From: Meinhardsimonia xiamenensis
GTDB lineage: Bacteria; Pseudomonadota; Alphaproteobacteria; Rhodobacterales; Rhodobacteraceae
Length of the DNA stretch: 64,000 nucleotides
NCBI RefSeq assembly: GCF_900102905.1
Contig: NZ_FNFV01000001.1
Location: 69,501-133,500, forward strand
Direction of reading: 5' to 3'
Shown: positions 35,213 to 43,259 of the stretch, piece by piece
Layout of the letters: the number at the start of each line of letters is the position of its first letter
Numbering within the stretch: the first letter of the stretch is position 1
Translations under genes and position numbers: made by a program
Notes under the pieces: generated by a model
Databases searched by the model: none
Told to the model about the DNA's origin: nothing
What the model saw: only the letters and a program-made list of their open reading frames with translations

Positions 35213-36198
35213 TTCGGGTGCCTCAGCCGCGGGTTCGACAGGATCGACAGGATGTCGGCCGTCAGGTTGAGGAGGATGTACGCCCCCGCGAAGATCAGGC
35301 AGCAGGCCTGCACCACCGGGATGTCACGGATCTTCACGCTGTCCACGAAGAGCTGGCCGATGCCGGGATAGACGAACACCACCTCCACCACCACCACGCC
35401 GGTGATGAGATAGGCGAGGTTGAGGGCGATGACGTTGATGATCGGCGCCAGCGCATTGGGCAGCGCGTGCACCACGATCACCCGCATCGGGGAAAGCCCC
35501 TTGAGCCGCGCCATCTCGATGTAGGGGCTGGCGAGCAGGTTGATGATCGCCGCGCGGGTCATGCGCATCATGTGGGCGGTCACCACCAGCGTCAGCGTCA
35601 GCGCGGGCAGCATGGTGCGCTCGAGCCGGTCGAAAAAGCTCATCCCCTCGTAGATGTTCGACAGCGAGGGAAACACCGGGTTCAGCACCGCAAGGAACAG
35701 GATCAGGATGTAGGCGAGGAAGAATTCCGGGCTCGAGATCGAGGTGAGCGTGAAGATGTTCGCGGCACGGTCGAAGATCGAGCCACGATAGAGCGCGGCG
35801 AGAACGCCCAGCATCAGCGACACCGGCACCGCGATGGCGGCAGTCACGCCAGCGAGGAAGATGGTGTTGGCAAAGCGCGGGGCGATCTGCTCGGCCACGG
35901 TCTTGAGTTGCGTGCCGCCAAGGTTGGACTGGAAGTTGAGCTGCGCGAAGCTGACCCCCAGGTCGCCCTGAAGCATGCGCGCGAGCCACACGAGGTAGCG
36001 TTCCCACAGCGGCCGGTCGAGGCCGAGGTCGCGGCGGATCGCCTCGATCGCCTCCGGCGTGGCGCCTTGCCCGAGGATCGCTTCGGCGAAATCGCCCGGA
36101 AGCGCGTTGACCGCGAGAAAGATGACCAGCGACACAACCAGCAGCGTGACACCCCCGAGCACCAGCCGCTGCGCTATGATCTTCAGGATTGCTCCCAA
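35209..36198 (-). CDS. Peptide ABC transporter permease, DppB type
   Basis: A 329-residue six-helix permease of the DppB/OppB family and first gene of the peptide importer operon. Blocks: IIAQRLVLGGVTLLVVSLVI at the start, LGLDRPLWERYLVWLARMLQ, the GDLGVSF motif, YIEMARLKGLSPMRVIVVHA (EAA loop) and VFVYPGIGQLFVDSVKIRDI. No ATG gives the normal N-terminus. The TTG at 36198 (LGAILKIIAQRL) does, with a purine-rich AGAAAGAG just upstream, so a TTG start is proposed. A frame open to 36432 would overlap the iminopeptidase gene. The operon promoter should lie in 36199-36299. Confidence 0.92.
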   Translation of the reverse strand: MGAILKIIAQRLVLGGVTLLVVSLVIFLAVNALPGDFAEAILGQGATPEAIEAIRRDLGLDRPLWERYLVWLARMLQGDLGVSFAQLNFQSNLGGTQLKTVAEQIAPRFANTIFLAGVTAAIAVPVSLMLGVLAALYRGSIFDRAANIFTLTSISSPEFFLAYILILFLAVLNPVFPSLSNIYEGMSFFDRLERTMLPALTLTLVVTAHMMRMTRAAIINLLASPYIEMARLKGLSPMRVIVVHALPNALAPIINVIALNLAYLITGVVVVEVVFVYPGIGQLFVDSVKIRDIPVVQACCLIFAGAYILLNLTADILSILSNPRLRHPK

Positions 36199-36256
36199 GG
36201 CTCTTTCTGCCCCCTCCCCGTATGTGCGCAACGTTAACGGCTGACACGCGAGTGTA

Positions 36257-36275
36257 AAGGCAAGAATCTTGCCTT
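36257..36275. promoter_or_regulatory. Perfect 9-bp-arm palindrome upstream of the peptide importer operon
   Basis: AAGGCAAGA-A-TCTTGCCTT (36257-36275) lies 59 bp upstream of the TTG start of the first permease gene and 25 bp after the iminopeptidase stop. A near-perfect dyad with a 1-bp centre suits a dimeric repressor. Read on the minus strand it is followed by TTTACAC, so it could alternatively be a weak terminator for the iminopeptidase gene. Confidence 0.5.
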
Positions 36276-36299
36276 GGCATCGCGGCAAGGAGGGTGACG

Positions 36300-37295
36300 T
36301 CAGGTAAGGCCCGGCCGGGCCAGCGGCCCGTATGAGAGCCGGTCCATCACCCGCACGAGCTCCTGCGTTATCCCCGGCTCCGAGAGCGCATGGCCTGCGC
36401 GCGCCACCATCCGCAGTTCCGCCGCGGGCCATCTCTGCTTGAGGCGCCAGGCCGACACGGGCGGGCAGATCATGTCATACCGGCCCTGCACGATGACGCC
36501 GGGGATGTGGGCGATGCGCGGCATGTCCTCGAGAATCTGGCCGTCGCGCTCCAGAAATCCGCCGTTGATGAAATAGTGGTTTTCGAGCCGGGCAAAGGCG
36601 CGGGCGTAGTCGGCGGGGCTCTCGCCGGCGTGGCCGTTGCTGTCGATCGAGGCGAGCGCGTTTTCCCAAGCGGCCCAGGCGCGGGCAAAGCGCGTCTCGA
36701 GCATCAGATCGCCCGAAAACAGCCGCCGGTGATAGGCCGCGATCAGATCGCCCTGCTCGCTTTCGGGTATCTGGCTCTTGAAGCGCGCCCAGAGCTCGGG
36801 CCAGAACTGCCCCGCCCCGCCGCCGTAGAACCAGTCAAGCTCGGCGCGGGTCATCAGGAACACCCCGCGCAGGATCAGCGCACGCACCCTTTCGGGGTGG
36901 GTCTGGGCATAGACGAGCGCCAGCGTCGCCCCCCAGCTGCCGCCGAAGACGGCCCAGGCGGTGATGCCCAGCGCCTGCCGGATCGCCTCGATGTCGGCGA
37001 CAAGATGCCAGGTGGTGTTGGCCTCCACGCTTGCATGCGGGCGCGAGCGGCCGCAACCACGCTGGTCGAACAGCACCACGCGGTAATGCCGCGGGTCGAA
37101 ATAGCGCCGCATCGCCGGGCTGCAGCCGCCGCCGGGCCCGCCATGCAGCACCACCACCGGCACGCCATCGGGGTTGCCGCATTGCTCGACATAGATCACA
37201 TGACCATCGCCCACCGGCAGCATGCGCTGGTCAAACGGATCGAGCGGCGGATAGAGCCCGTGACCCGCTTGCCTGCCGCCTCTGTTCCGATCCAT
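36300..37295 (-). CDS. pip: Prolyl aminopeptidase (proline iminopeptidase)
   Basis: A 331-residue alpha/beta hydrolase of peptidase family S33 that removes N-terminal proline from peptides. The oxyanion segment is LHGGPGGGCSPAM (51-), the nucleophile elbow is FGGSWG with S120, and the catalytic histidine is in RAGHALSEPG near the C-terminus. Other family blocks are FDQRGCGRSRPHA, ENHYFINGGFL and GRYDMICPP. There is no signal peptide, so it acts in the cytoplasm. It is encoded just upstream of, and on the same strand as, the peptide ABC importer, which suggests it processes the imported peptides. The ATG at 37295 is used. Confidence 0.94.
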   Translation of the reverse strand: MDRNRGGRQAGHGLYPPLDPFDQRMLPVGDGHVIYVEQCGNPDGVPVVVLHGGPGGGCSPAMRRYFDPRHYRVVLFDQRGCGRSRPHASVEANTTWHLVADIEAIRQALGITAWAVFGGSWGATLALVYAQTHPERVRALILRGVFLMTRAELDWFYGGGAGQFWPELWARFKSQIPESEQGDLIAAYHRRLFSGDLMLETRFARAWAAWENALASIDSNGHAGESPADYARAFARLENHYFINGGFLERDGQILEDMPRIAHIPGVIVQGRYDMICPPVSAWRLKQRWPAAELRMVARAGHALSEPGITQELVRVMDRLSYGPLARPGLT

Positions 37296-37370
37296 CACCG
37301 CGCGCCCTGCGTAACACCTTGCACCCGGACCGATCCGGGCGCATGACGAGCATGCAGCAGGAGCGCCGGA

Positions 37371-38114
37371 ATGCAAGCCAGTCAGACCAGCATCGACCCC
37401 GCCGAGATCGCCAAGTTCGAGGCCATGGCCGCCGAGTGGTGGGATCCGCACGGCAAGTTCAAGCCGCTGCACATGCTCAACCCCTGCCGGCTTGACTACA
37501 TCACCCGCCAGATCGAGGCCGAGTTCGAACGCGACCTGCGCGAGGAGGCGCCGTTCAAGGGCCTGCGGCTTCTCGACATCGGCTGCGGCGGCGGACTGCT
37601 TTCCGAGCCCATGGCCCGGCTCGGCGCCGAAGTCGTGGGCGCCGATGCCGCCGAGGGCAACATCCATGTCGCCCGCATCCATGCCGAGCAGTCGGGGCTT
37701 GCCATCGACTACCGCCACACCACCGCCGAGGCGCTGGCCGAGGCGGGCGAGCGCTTCGACGTGGTGCTGAACATGGAGGTGGTCGAGCATGTCGCCGACC
37801 CGCGCGCCTTTCTCGCCACCTGCCGGGAGCTGCTGAAGCCCGGCGGGCTGATGATCTGCTCCACCATCAACCGCACGGCAAGGAGCTTCGCGCTGGCCAT
37901 CGTCGGGGCGGAATGGGTGATGCGCTGGCTGCCGCGCGGCACCCATGACTGGCGGCGTTTCATCACACCCGATGAGCTGCGCGCCATGAGCAAGGCTGCG
38001 GGGCTCGAGCCGCTCGATGCCAAGGGCTTCGTCTTCAACCCTCTCACCTGGAGCTGGTCGATTTCGGAGCGCGACCTGTCGGTCAACTACGTCACGGCCG
38101 CCCGCAGGCCCTGA
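37371..38114 (+). CDS. ubiG: Ubiquinone biosynthesis O-methyltransferase
   Basis: A 247-residue UbiG, a SAM-dependent enzyme that performs both O-methylation steps of ubiquinone synthesis. It shows the N-terminal [24 protein letters not shown] motif [37 protein letters not shown], and the membrane-associated segment [16 protein letters not shown]. The length is normal. The ATG at 37371 follows AGGAGCGCCGGA. It is divergent from pip, with 75 bp between the starts, and convergent with marR. Confidence 0.96.
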   Translation: MQASQTSIDPAEIAKFEAMAAEWWDPHGKFKPLHMLNPCRLDYITRQIEAEFERDLREEAPFKGLRLLDIGCGGGLLSEPMARLGAEVVGADAAEGNIHVARIHAEQSGLAIDYRHTTAEALAEAGERFDVVLNMEVVEHVADPRAFLATCRELLKPGGLMICSTINRTARSFALAIVGAEWVMRWLPRGTHDWRRFITPDELRAMSKAAGLEPLDAKGFVFNPLTWSWSISERDLSVNYVTAARRP

Positions 38115-38164
38115 GATGCCCACCGGGCCGGGCACATGCCCTCCGTTCCGTCCGTGAGAGCAGG

Positions 38165-38608
38165 CTACTCTTCCCGCTCAAGCCTGATGCGCAGCTCGCG
38201 CAAGACGGGCAGCACCGCGCGCACCCGCTCGGGCCCGACCGCCTGCACCACCTCGCCCAGAATCGGCGCGATCGAGTCGATCGCGGCATCGCGCGCCCGC
38301 CGCCCCGCCGGGGTGATCGAGACGAACTTGCGGCGGGCATCTTCCCAGTCGGGGCGGACATGAACGTAACCCGCCCATTCCAATCGGTTGAGCGTGTTGG
38401 TCATCGCACCGCGCGTGACGTGGAAGGCGCGGGCAAGCTGCGCCGGGGTCTTTTCGGCGCCCGATCCGGCCAGATGATTGAGCACCGCGAAATGGCTCAG
38501 CTCCATCCCCTTCGGCAACGCCTTGGCCAGCCGGCTGCGCGCCAGCTGATCGGCCATCAGGAGCTCGCCGAACAGCGCAATGGACAGGCTGTCAATCGTC
38601 TCGGCCAT
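38165..38608 (-). CDS. MarR family transcriptional regulator
   Basis: A 147-residue winged helix-turn-helix regulator of the MarR family. The helix-turn-helix region reads KTPAQLARAFHVTRGAMTNT, and the wing is GYVHVRPDWEDARRKFVSIT, followed by PAGRRARDAAID. The ATG at 38608 is preceded by GGAGG and overlaps the 3' end of the nitrilase gene by 17 bp, so it is the distal gene of a grx-nitrilase-marR operon. Its targets and ligand are unknown, though co-transcription suggests a link to thiol or amide metabolism. Confidence 0.93.
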   Translation of the reverse strand: MAETIDSLSIALFGELLMADQLARSRLAKALPKGMELSHFAVLNHLAGSGAEKTPAQLARAFHVTRGAMTNTLNRLEWAGYVHVRPDWEDARRKFVSITPAGRRARDAAIDSIAPILGEVVQAVGPERVRAVLPVLRELRIRLEREE

Positions 38609-39443
38609 CCGGTCCTCCAAAGGGGCGGTCATGGAAGAGTGAAGGGACGCGCCGGCGCGCCTTCGCCACCTTCTCCCGGTCGATCTCGGCAAAGACCACG
38701 CCCGGCGCCGCGCCCGCGTCCACCAGCACCTCGCCCCAGGGCCCGACCGCGAGGCTGTGCCCCCAGGTGCGCCGCTGCCGCCCCTCGCGCGCGGGATGCA
38801 GCCCGCACTGCGCCGGAGCAAGCACGAAACAGCCATTCTCGATGGCACGCGCGCGCACAAGAACTTCCCAGTGCGCCGCACCCGTCACCGGCGAAAACGC
38901 CGCCGGCACGGTCAGGATTTCAGCCCCCGCCTTGGCAAGTGCCCGGTAGAGCGCCGGAAAGCGCAGGTCATAGCAGATGCTGAGCCCCACCCGGCCAAAG
39001 GGCGTCTCGGCCAGCACCGCGCGGTCACCGGGGCGGAAGCCTTCCGATTCGCGGAAGTTCTCGGTCCCGCCGATCTCCACGTCGAACATGTGGATCTTGT
39101 CATAGCGCGCGGCAATCTCGCCCGAAGGCGCGATGAGGAAGGAGCGGTTGACAAAGCGGCCGTCCGCCTCGTCCTCGCCCTTGAGCGCGAGCGAGCCGAT
39201 CAGAAGCCAGAGCCCCCGCCGCGCCGCCTCCTCGCGCATGGCGGCAAGCGTGGGGTCATCGGCCTCGCGGCGGAGCACCTCGCGCTGGCGCGCCCGGCTG
39301 AGCGAGACGCAATTCGTCACCTCAGGCGTCAGCACGAATTCCGCGCCCCCCGCCGCCGCCTCGCCGAGCATGGCGCGCAGCGTCTCGAGGTTCTCCGACG
39401 GCGTGTCGGAGCTTGTCATCTGGATGAGGGCAATGCGGCTCAC
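38592..39443 (-). CDS. Carbon-nitrogen hydrolase (nitrilase superfamily, Nit1/deaminated glutathione amidase-like)
   Basis: A 283-residue amidase with the catalytic triad of the superfamily: E41 (LTPEVTNC), K116 (RYDKIHMFD) and C157 (SICYDLRFP). It is closest to the Nit1/NitFhit group, which includes deaminated glutathione amidase, as shown by KIHMFDVEIGGTENFRESEG, VPAAFSPVTGAAHWEVLVRA and ENGCFVLAPAQCGLH. The start overlaps the glutaredoxin stop by 4 bp (ATGA). Placement next to glutaredoxin supports a glutathione-repair role, which I infer. Confidence 0.93.
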   Translation of the reverse strand: MSRIALIQMTSSDTPSENLETLRAMLGEAAAGGAEFVLTPEVTNCVSLSRARQREVLRREADDPTLAAMREEAARRGLWLLIGSLALKGEDEADGRFVNRSFLIAPSGEIAARYDKIHMFDVEIGGTENFRESEGFRPGDRAVLAETPFGRVGLSICYDLRFPALYRALAKAGAEILTVPAAFSPVTGAAHWEVLVRARAIENGCFVLAPAQCGLHPAREGRQRRTWGHSLAVGPWGEVLVDAGAAPGVVFAEIDREKVAKARRRVPSLFHDRPFGGPDGRDD

Positions 39444-39703
39444 GCGCCCTCCAGAAGCGGATCAAGCTTGCCCGCCTGTTCGAGCGCGTAGAGGTCGTCG
39501 CAACCGCCCACATGCGTCTCGCCGATGAAGATCTGCGGCACGGTGTAGCCGCCGGCAGCACGGCGCACCATCTCCTCGCGCCTATGCGGCTCGCGCATCA
39601 CGTCGATCTCGTGAAACGCGACGCCTTTTTGCGTCAGAAGCCGCTTGGCCATGTGGCAGTAGCCGCAAAACGGCGAGGTATAGATCTCGACCTTCTTCAT
39701 CAT
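39440..39703 (-). CDS. grxC: Glutaredoxin 3
   Basis: An 87-residue class I glutaredoxin. The active site is FCGYC (C13, C16), a variant of the usual CPYC. GGYTVPQIFIGETHVGGCDD carries the cis-proline and glutathione-binding residues. It reduces disulfides and glutathionylated proteins using glutathione. Two start codons are adjacent (39703 and 39700); the first is listed. It heads an operon with the nitrilase and MarR genes and lies 37 bp after comF on the same strand. Confidence 0.94.
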   Translation of the reverse strand: MMKKVEIYTSPFCGYCHMAKRLLTQKGVAFHEIDVMREPHRREEMVRRAAGGYTVPQIFIGETHVGGCDDLYALEQAGKLDPLLEGA

Positions 39704-39740
39704 TTGCCCATTGCACCGGAACGCCGCGATGATGGGGGAT

Positions 39741-40496
39741 TTAGGGCGCCTTCGCAACGCGCGCCAGAACCAGCGCGAAAACCTCCCTTGCACCGGATGC
39801 ACGCGCCGCTTCCGCCGCCGCCGAAAGCGTGGCGCCCGATGTCATCACGTCATCGACGATGAGCACCGTGCGGCCCGCGAGGCGCTCGCGCGCGCGGCGG
39901 CCCGGCACGATCGCTCCGGCGAGATTGGCGAAGCGCGCGTCATGCCCCCGGCCCTCCTGCTCCGCGGTGTGGCGGATGCGGCGCAGTGCCGCGGGAGCGC
40001 AGGCGATGCCAAGCCGCCGCGCCACCCCGCGGGCAAGAAGCGCGGACTGGTTGAAGCGCCGCGCCATGAGCCGCCGCCAGTGCAAGGGTACCGGCACCGC
40101 CACCACCTCCCCGCTTGCGCCCTGCAGAAGCGGCCGCGCCGCCTGTGCCATCCAGTGCGCCATCGGCGCGACCAGATCGTGCCGGTCCTCATGCTTGAGC
40201 TTCAGCACCAGCCGCCGCCCCTGCCCGGCATAGACAAGAGCCGCCCGCCCCCGCGACCACGGGCGCAGGACGCCGAGGCAGTCATCGCAATATTCCGCCA
40301 CCCCCTCCTCTGCCGCACCGATGAGCGGCACGCCGCAGAGGTCGCACACAAGGCCCGTAATGAAGGGCGTCTGCCGCCAGCACGGCCCGCACAGCCCGCC
40401 CTCGTCAAGCACCTGCTCGCCGCAGGCCACGCAGCGGGGCGGATACACGAGGCTGATGAGCTCCTTCATGAGCGGGCCTTGCATCCCTCCTTCCAT
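39741..40496 (-). CDS. comF: ComF family phosphoribosyltransferase-like protein
   Basis: A 251-residue ComF-family protein. The N-terminal double zinc ribbon has cysteines in RCVACGEQV, LCGPC, VCDLCGVPL and YCDDCLG. The phosphoribosyltransferase domain carries the PRPP-binding loop TVLIVDDVMTSGATL, and the RRFNQSALLARGVARRLG block is typical. In competent bacteria ComF helps DNA uptake; in non-competent alphaproteobacteria its role is unclear. In-frame ATGs at residues 5 and 10 are alternative starts. Only 18 bp separate its start from that of the divergent methyltransferase gene. Confidence 0.92.
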   Translation of the reverse strand: MEGGMQGPLMKELISLVYPPRCVACGEQVLDEGGLCGPCWRQTPFITGLVCDLCGVPLIGAAEEGVAEYCDDCLGVLRPWSRGRAALVYAGQGRRLVLKLKHEDRHDLVAPMAHWMAQAARPLLQGASGEVVAVPVPLHWRRLMARRFNQSALLARGVARRLGIACAPAALRRIRHTAEQEGRGHDARFANLAGAIVPGRRARERLAGRTVLIVDDVMTSGATLSAAAEAARASGAREVFALVLARVAKAP

Positions 40497-40514
40497 CGGC
40501 TAGAGAGACGGGAA

Positions 40515-41357
40515 ATGACGCACTCCCCGCCCCAGCTCGTCGACCGCGCGGCGCTTGCCCGCCACCGCGCCCGCGCCGCCGCCATGGCCGAGCCGGCGCT
40601 GTTTCTGCACGACTACGCCGCGGGCGAGATCAAGGAGAGACTGGCTCTGGTTAACAGGGCCTTTACGGCGCCCGCGGTGGTGACGGGCTTTCCCGCGCCG
40701 TGGTCGGCGCGCTTTCCCGCCGCACGGGTGGTGCCTGACGATGAGATCCTCACGCTGGAGCCCGCGGCGCATGATCTCGTCATCCACGGGCTGGCGCTGC
40801 ACTGGGCCAACGACCCGGTGGGCCAGCTCATCCAGTGCCTGCGTGCGCTGAAGCCCGACGGCCTGTTTCTCGGCATCCTCTTTGGCGGGCGCACGCTCAC
40901 CGAGCTGCGCGCGGCCCTGTTGCAAGCGGAGATCGCGCTGACGGGGGGCGCCTCCCCCCGCGTCGCCCCGATGGGCGAGATCCGCGACCTCGGCACGCTC
41001 CTGCAGCGGGCGGGGTTCGCCCTGCCCGTGGCCGACGCCATCGACGTGACGGTGGAATACCCCGACGCGCTTGCGCTGATGCGCGACCTGCGCGCCATGG
41101 GCGAGACCAACGCGCTCGCCCAGCGCCATCGCCGCACGCCGCCGCGCGCCCTGTTCACCACCGCCGCCGAGCTCTATGCCAGGGCCCACGCCCGCCCGGG
41201 CGGGCGCATTCCGGCAACCTTCGAGATGGTGGTGCTCACCGGCTGGGCGCCGCACCCCTCGCAGCAAAAGCCGCTCCGCCCCGGCTCGGCGGCGCAAAGG
41301 CTTGCCGATGCGCTCGGCACCGTCGAACGGCGCCCCGGCGACATGCCGACCGATTGA
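40515..41357 (+). CDS. SAM-dependent methyltransferase, BioC/NDUFAF5-like
   Basis: A 280-residue class I methyltransferase-like protein related to NDUFAF5 and BioC. Characteristic blocks: RALFLHDYAA-type N-terminus (here ALFLHDYAAGEIKERL), LVIHGLALHWANDPVGQLIQ, ALKPDGLFLGILFGGRTLTE, LRAALLQAEIALTGGASPRV and FATFEMVVLTGW-like end (TFEMVVLTGWAPHPSQQKPL). The usual glycine-rich SAM loop is weakly conserved (AVVTGFPAPWSARFPAARVV), as often seen in this subgroup. NDUFAF5 acts in complex I assembly in mitochondria; the bacterial role is not defined. hemH follows 53 bp downstream. Confidence 0.86.
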   Translation: MTHSPPQLVDRAALARHRARAAAMAEPALFLHDYAAGEIKERLALVNRAFTAPAVVTGFPAPWSARFPAARVVPDDEILTLEPAAHDLVIHGLALHWANDPVGQLIQCLRALKPDGLFLGILFGGRTLTELRAALLQAEIALTGGASPRVAPMGEIRDLGTLLQRAGFALPVADAIDVTVEYPDALALMRDLRAMGETNALAQRHRRTPPRALFTTAAELYARAHARPGGRIPATFEMVVLTGWAPHPSQQKPLRPGSAAQRLADALGTVERRPGDMPTD

Positions 41358-41410
41358 CCGCCCTGCCTCAGCCGCTATCTCACCCCGGACTCCAGAGAGG
41401 GACCGCCGCC

Positions 41411-42460
41411 ATGACCGAAGCCGCAAGGCCCGAACATGCCCCCGCCGATCATCCGCCGATCCCGCCCCAGAAGGTCGGCGTGCTCATCGCCAATCTCGGC
41501 ACGCCGGATGGCACCGACTACTGGTCCATGCGCCGGTATCTCAACGAGTTCCTGTCCGACCGGCGGGTGATCGACTATTCGCCGTGGTTCTGGCAGCCGC
41601 TCTTGCAACTCGTGATCCTCACCAAGCGCCCCTTCACCTCCGGCGCGGCCTACCGCTCGATCTGGAACGAGGAGCGCGACGAGAGCCCCTTGCTGACGAT
41701 CACCCGCGCGCAGACCGAGAAGCTGCGCGCCGCGCTCACCGAGCGTTTCGGCGATGCGGTCGAGGTGGATTTCTGCATGCGCTACGGCAACCCCTCCACC
41801 GCCTCGCGCCTGCGCGCGTTGCGCGAGAAGGGCTGCACGCGCATCCTCTTCTTTCCGCTCTATCCGCAGTATTCGGCCACCACCACGGCCACGGCGAATG
41901 ACCAGTTCTTCCGCGCGCTGATGGAGGAGAAGTGGCAGCCCGCCATCCGCACCGTGCCGGCCTATTACGACGAACCCGCCTATATCGACGCGCTTGCCGC
42001 TTCCGTGCGCCGCTCGGTCGCGGAGACGGGCGCCGAGCCGGACGTGCTCGTCGCCTCCTACCACGGCCTGCCCGAGCGCTACCTGACCGAGGGCGACCCC
42101 TACTACTGCCACTGCGTGAAAACGACGCGGCTTCTGCGCGAGCGCCTCGGGTGGGAGGAGGGCCGCGTCGTGCCCGCCTTCCAGTCGCGCTTCGGCTCGG
42201 AGGAGTGGCTCAAGCCCTACACGGTGGAGGAGGTCGCCCGCCTCGCCACGGCCGGGAAGAAGCGCATCTCGGTGATCGCGCCCGCCTTCTCGGCCGACTG
42301 CATCGAGACGCTGGAGGAGATCAACGAGGAGATCCGCGACGCCTTTCTCGAGGCCGGCGGCGAGAGCTTCACCTACATCCCCTGCCTCAACGACGACGAG
42401 GCGCACATCGCGCTTCTGGCCGATGTGGCGGCGCGCAACCTCGCCGGCTGGCTTGACTGA
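41411..42460 (+). CDS. hemH: Ferrochelatase
   Basis: A 349-residue HemH, the terminal enzyme of protoheme synthesis that inserts Fe2+ into protoporphyrin IX. Conserved blocks are VGVLIANLGTPDGTDYWSMR, FCMRYGNPS, LFFPLYPQYSATTTA, the metal-binding histidine H218 in ASYHGLPERYL, CHCVKTTRLL, FQSRFGSEEWLKPYT and SADCIETLEEINEE, with the second catalytic acidic residue. The ATG at 41411 has a weak GAGAGGGA site. It is convergent with an L,D-transpeptidase gene 21 bp away. Confidence 0.97.
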   Translation: MTEAARPEHAPADHPPIPPQKVGVLIANLGTPDGTDYWSMRRYLNEFLSDRRVIDYSPWFWQPLLQLVILTKRPFTSGAAYRSIWNEERDESPLLTITRAQTEKLRAALTERFGDAVEVDFCMRYGNPSTASRLRALREKGCTRILFFPLYPQYSATTTATANDQFFRALMEEKWQPAIRTVPAYYDEPAYIDALAASVRRSVAETGAEPDVLVASYHGLPERYLTEGDPYYCHCVKTTRLLRERLGWEEGRVVPAFQSRFGSEEWLKPYTVEEVARLATAGKKRISVIAPAFSADCIETLEEINEEIRDAFLEAGGESFTYIPCLNDDEAHIALLADVAARNLAGWLD

Positions 42461-42481
42461 AGCCAGCCGCGCGCGGTCGTC

Positions 42482-43078
42482 TCAGATCAGAAGCACCTGC
42501 GTGCCGACCTTGGCGAGATTGAACAGCTCCTGGATGTGCTCGTTGTAAAGGCCGATGCAGCCGTTCGACGAGCGCCGCCCGATCTTGCGCGTGTCGTGCG
42601 TGCCGTGGATCCGGTAGTACTGCCACGACAGATACAGCGCATGCGTGCCGAGCGGGTTGTCGGGCCCCGGCGGCACGTAGTCGGGCCAGTCGGGGTAGCG
42701 CTTCTTCATCGAGGGCGTCGGCCGCCAGCTCGGCCCCTCGACCTTGCGCACTACCCGCGTGCGGCCGCGGCGGGTGAGCTCCTCGCTGAGCGGCACGCTG
42801 GTGGGATAGAGCTTGTATGTCTGCCCGTCCTCCGACCAGAAGTGCAGCGCGCGGGAGATCGTGTCGACAAGGATCGCGCCGTTCTTCAGATCGTCGAAAT
42901 AGGGCTGCCAGTGCAGCATGCGGAAGGCCGATATGTTGCGCCGCACCGTGCCCGGATTCACCTGTTTCTCGAATTCGATGGTCTGGGCAAGCGCCGGGGA
43001 CGCCGCCGCGCCGAGCGCCGCGGCACCTGTCACCAGGAGTGCCCGCCGGCTCATGCCGGTCTTTGTCCTGTCCGTCAT
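42482..43078 (-). CDS. L,D-transpeptidase (YkuD domain), Tat-exported
   Basis: A 198-residue periplasmic L,D-transpeptidase. It has a twin-arginine signal (MSRRALLVTGAAALGAAA, cleavage near PALAQ) and a C-terminal YkuD domain with H158 (YRIHGTH) and the catalytic C174 in SSNGCIGLYNEHI. Such enzymes make 3-3 peptidoglycan cross-links or attach lipoproteins to the wall. The segment PPGPDNPLGTHALYLSW matches the ErfK/YbiS group. The ATG at 43078 follows AAGGGAAACAGG. It is divergent from a CAP lipoprotein gene over 181 bp, and a second transpeptidase gene lies just beyond. Confidence 0.94.
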   Translation of the reverse strand: MTDRTKTGMSRRALLVTGAAALGAAASPALAQTIEFEKQVNPGTVRRNISAFRMLHWQPYFDDLKNGAILVDTISRALHFWSEDGQTYKLYPTSVPLSEELTRRGRTRVVRKVEGPSWRPTPSMKKRYPDWPDYVPPGPDNPLGTHALYLSWQYYRIHGTHDTRKIGRRSSNGCIGLYNEHIQELFNLAKVGTQVLLI

Positions 43079-43117
43079 CGCCTGTTTCCCTTGCACGAAG
43101 CCATCATGGTCATCGCC

Positions 43118-43145
43118 CTTATACCCGACAGGCGCGCGCCTGCAA
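43118..43145 (-). promoter_or_regulatory. Candidate promoter of the Tat-exported L,D-transpeptidase gene
   Basis: On the minus strand, TTGCAG (43145-43140) and TATAAG (43123-43118) are separated by 16 bp. The -10 lies 40 bp upstream of the start codon. A TATAGT at 43221-43226 is a possible -10 for the divergent CAP gene, but its -35 is poor. Confidence 0.4.
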
Positions 43146-43259
43146 TTCACGCGCCCGTGCAATCCCGCGCGATATCGGCAAACGGGCGCCGATGGGGCTT
43201 TCATTGCCCGTCCTCCCACGTATAGTGCGCGCGCCATTCGCCAAGGGATCGGACCTCGC

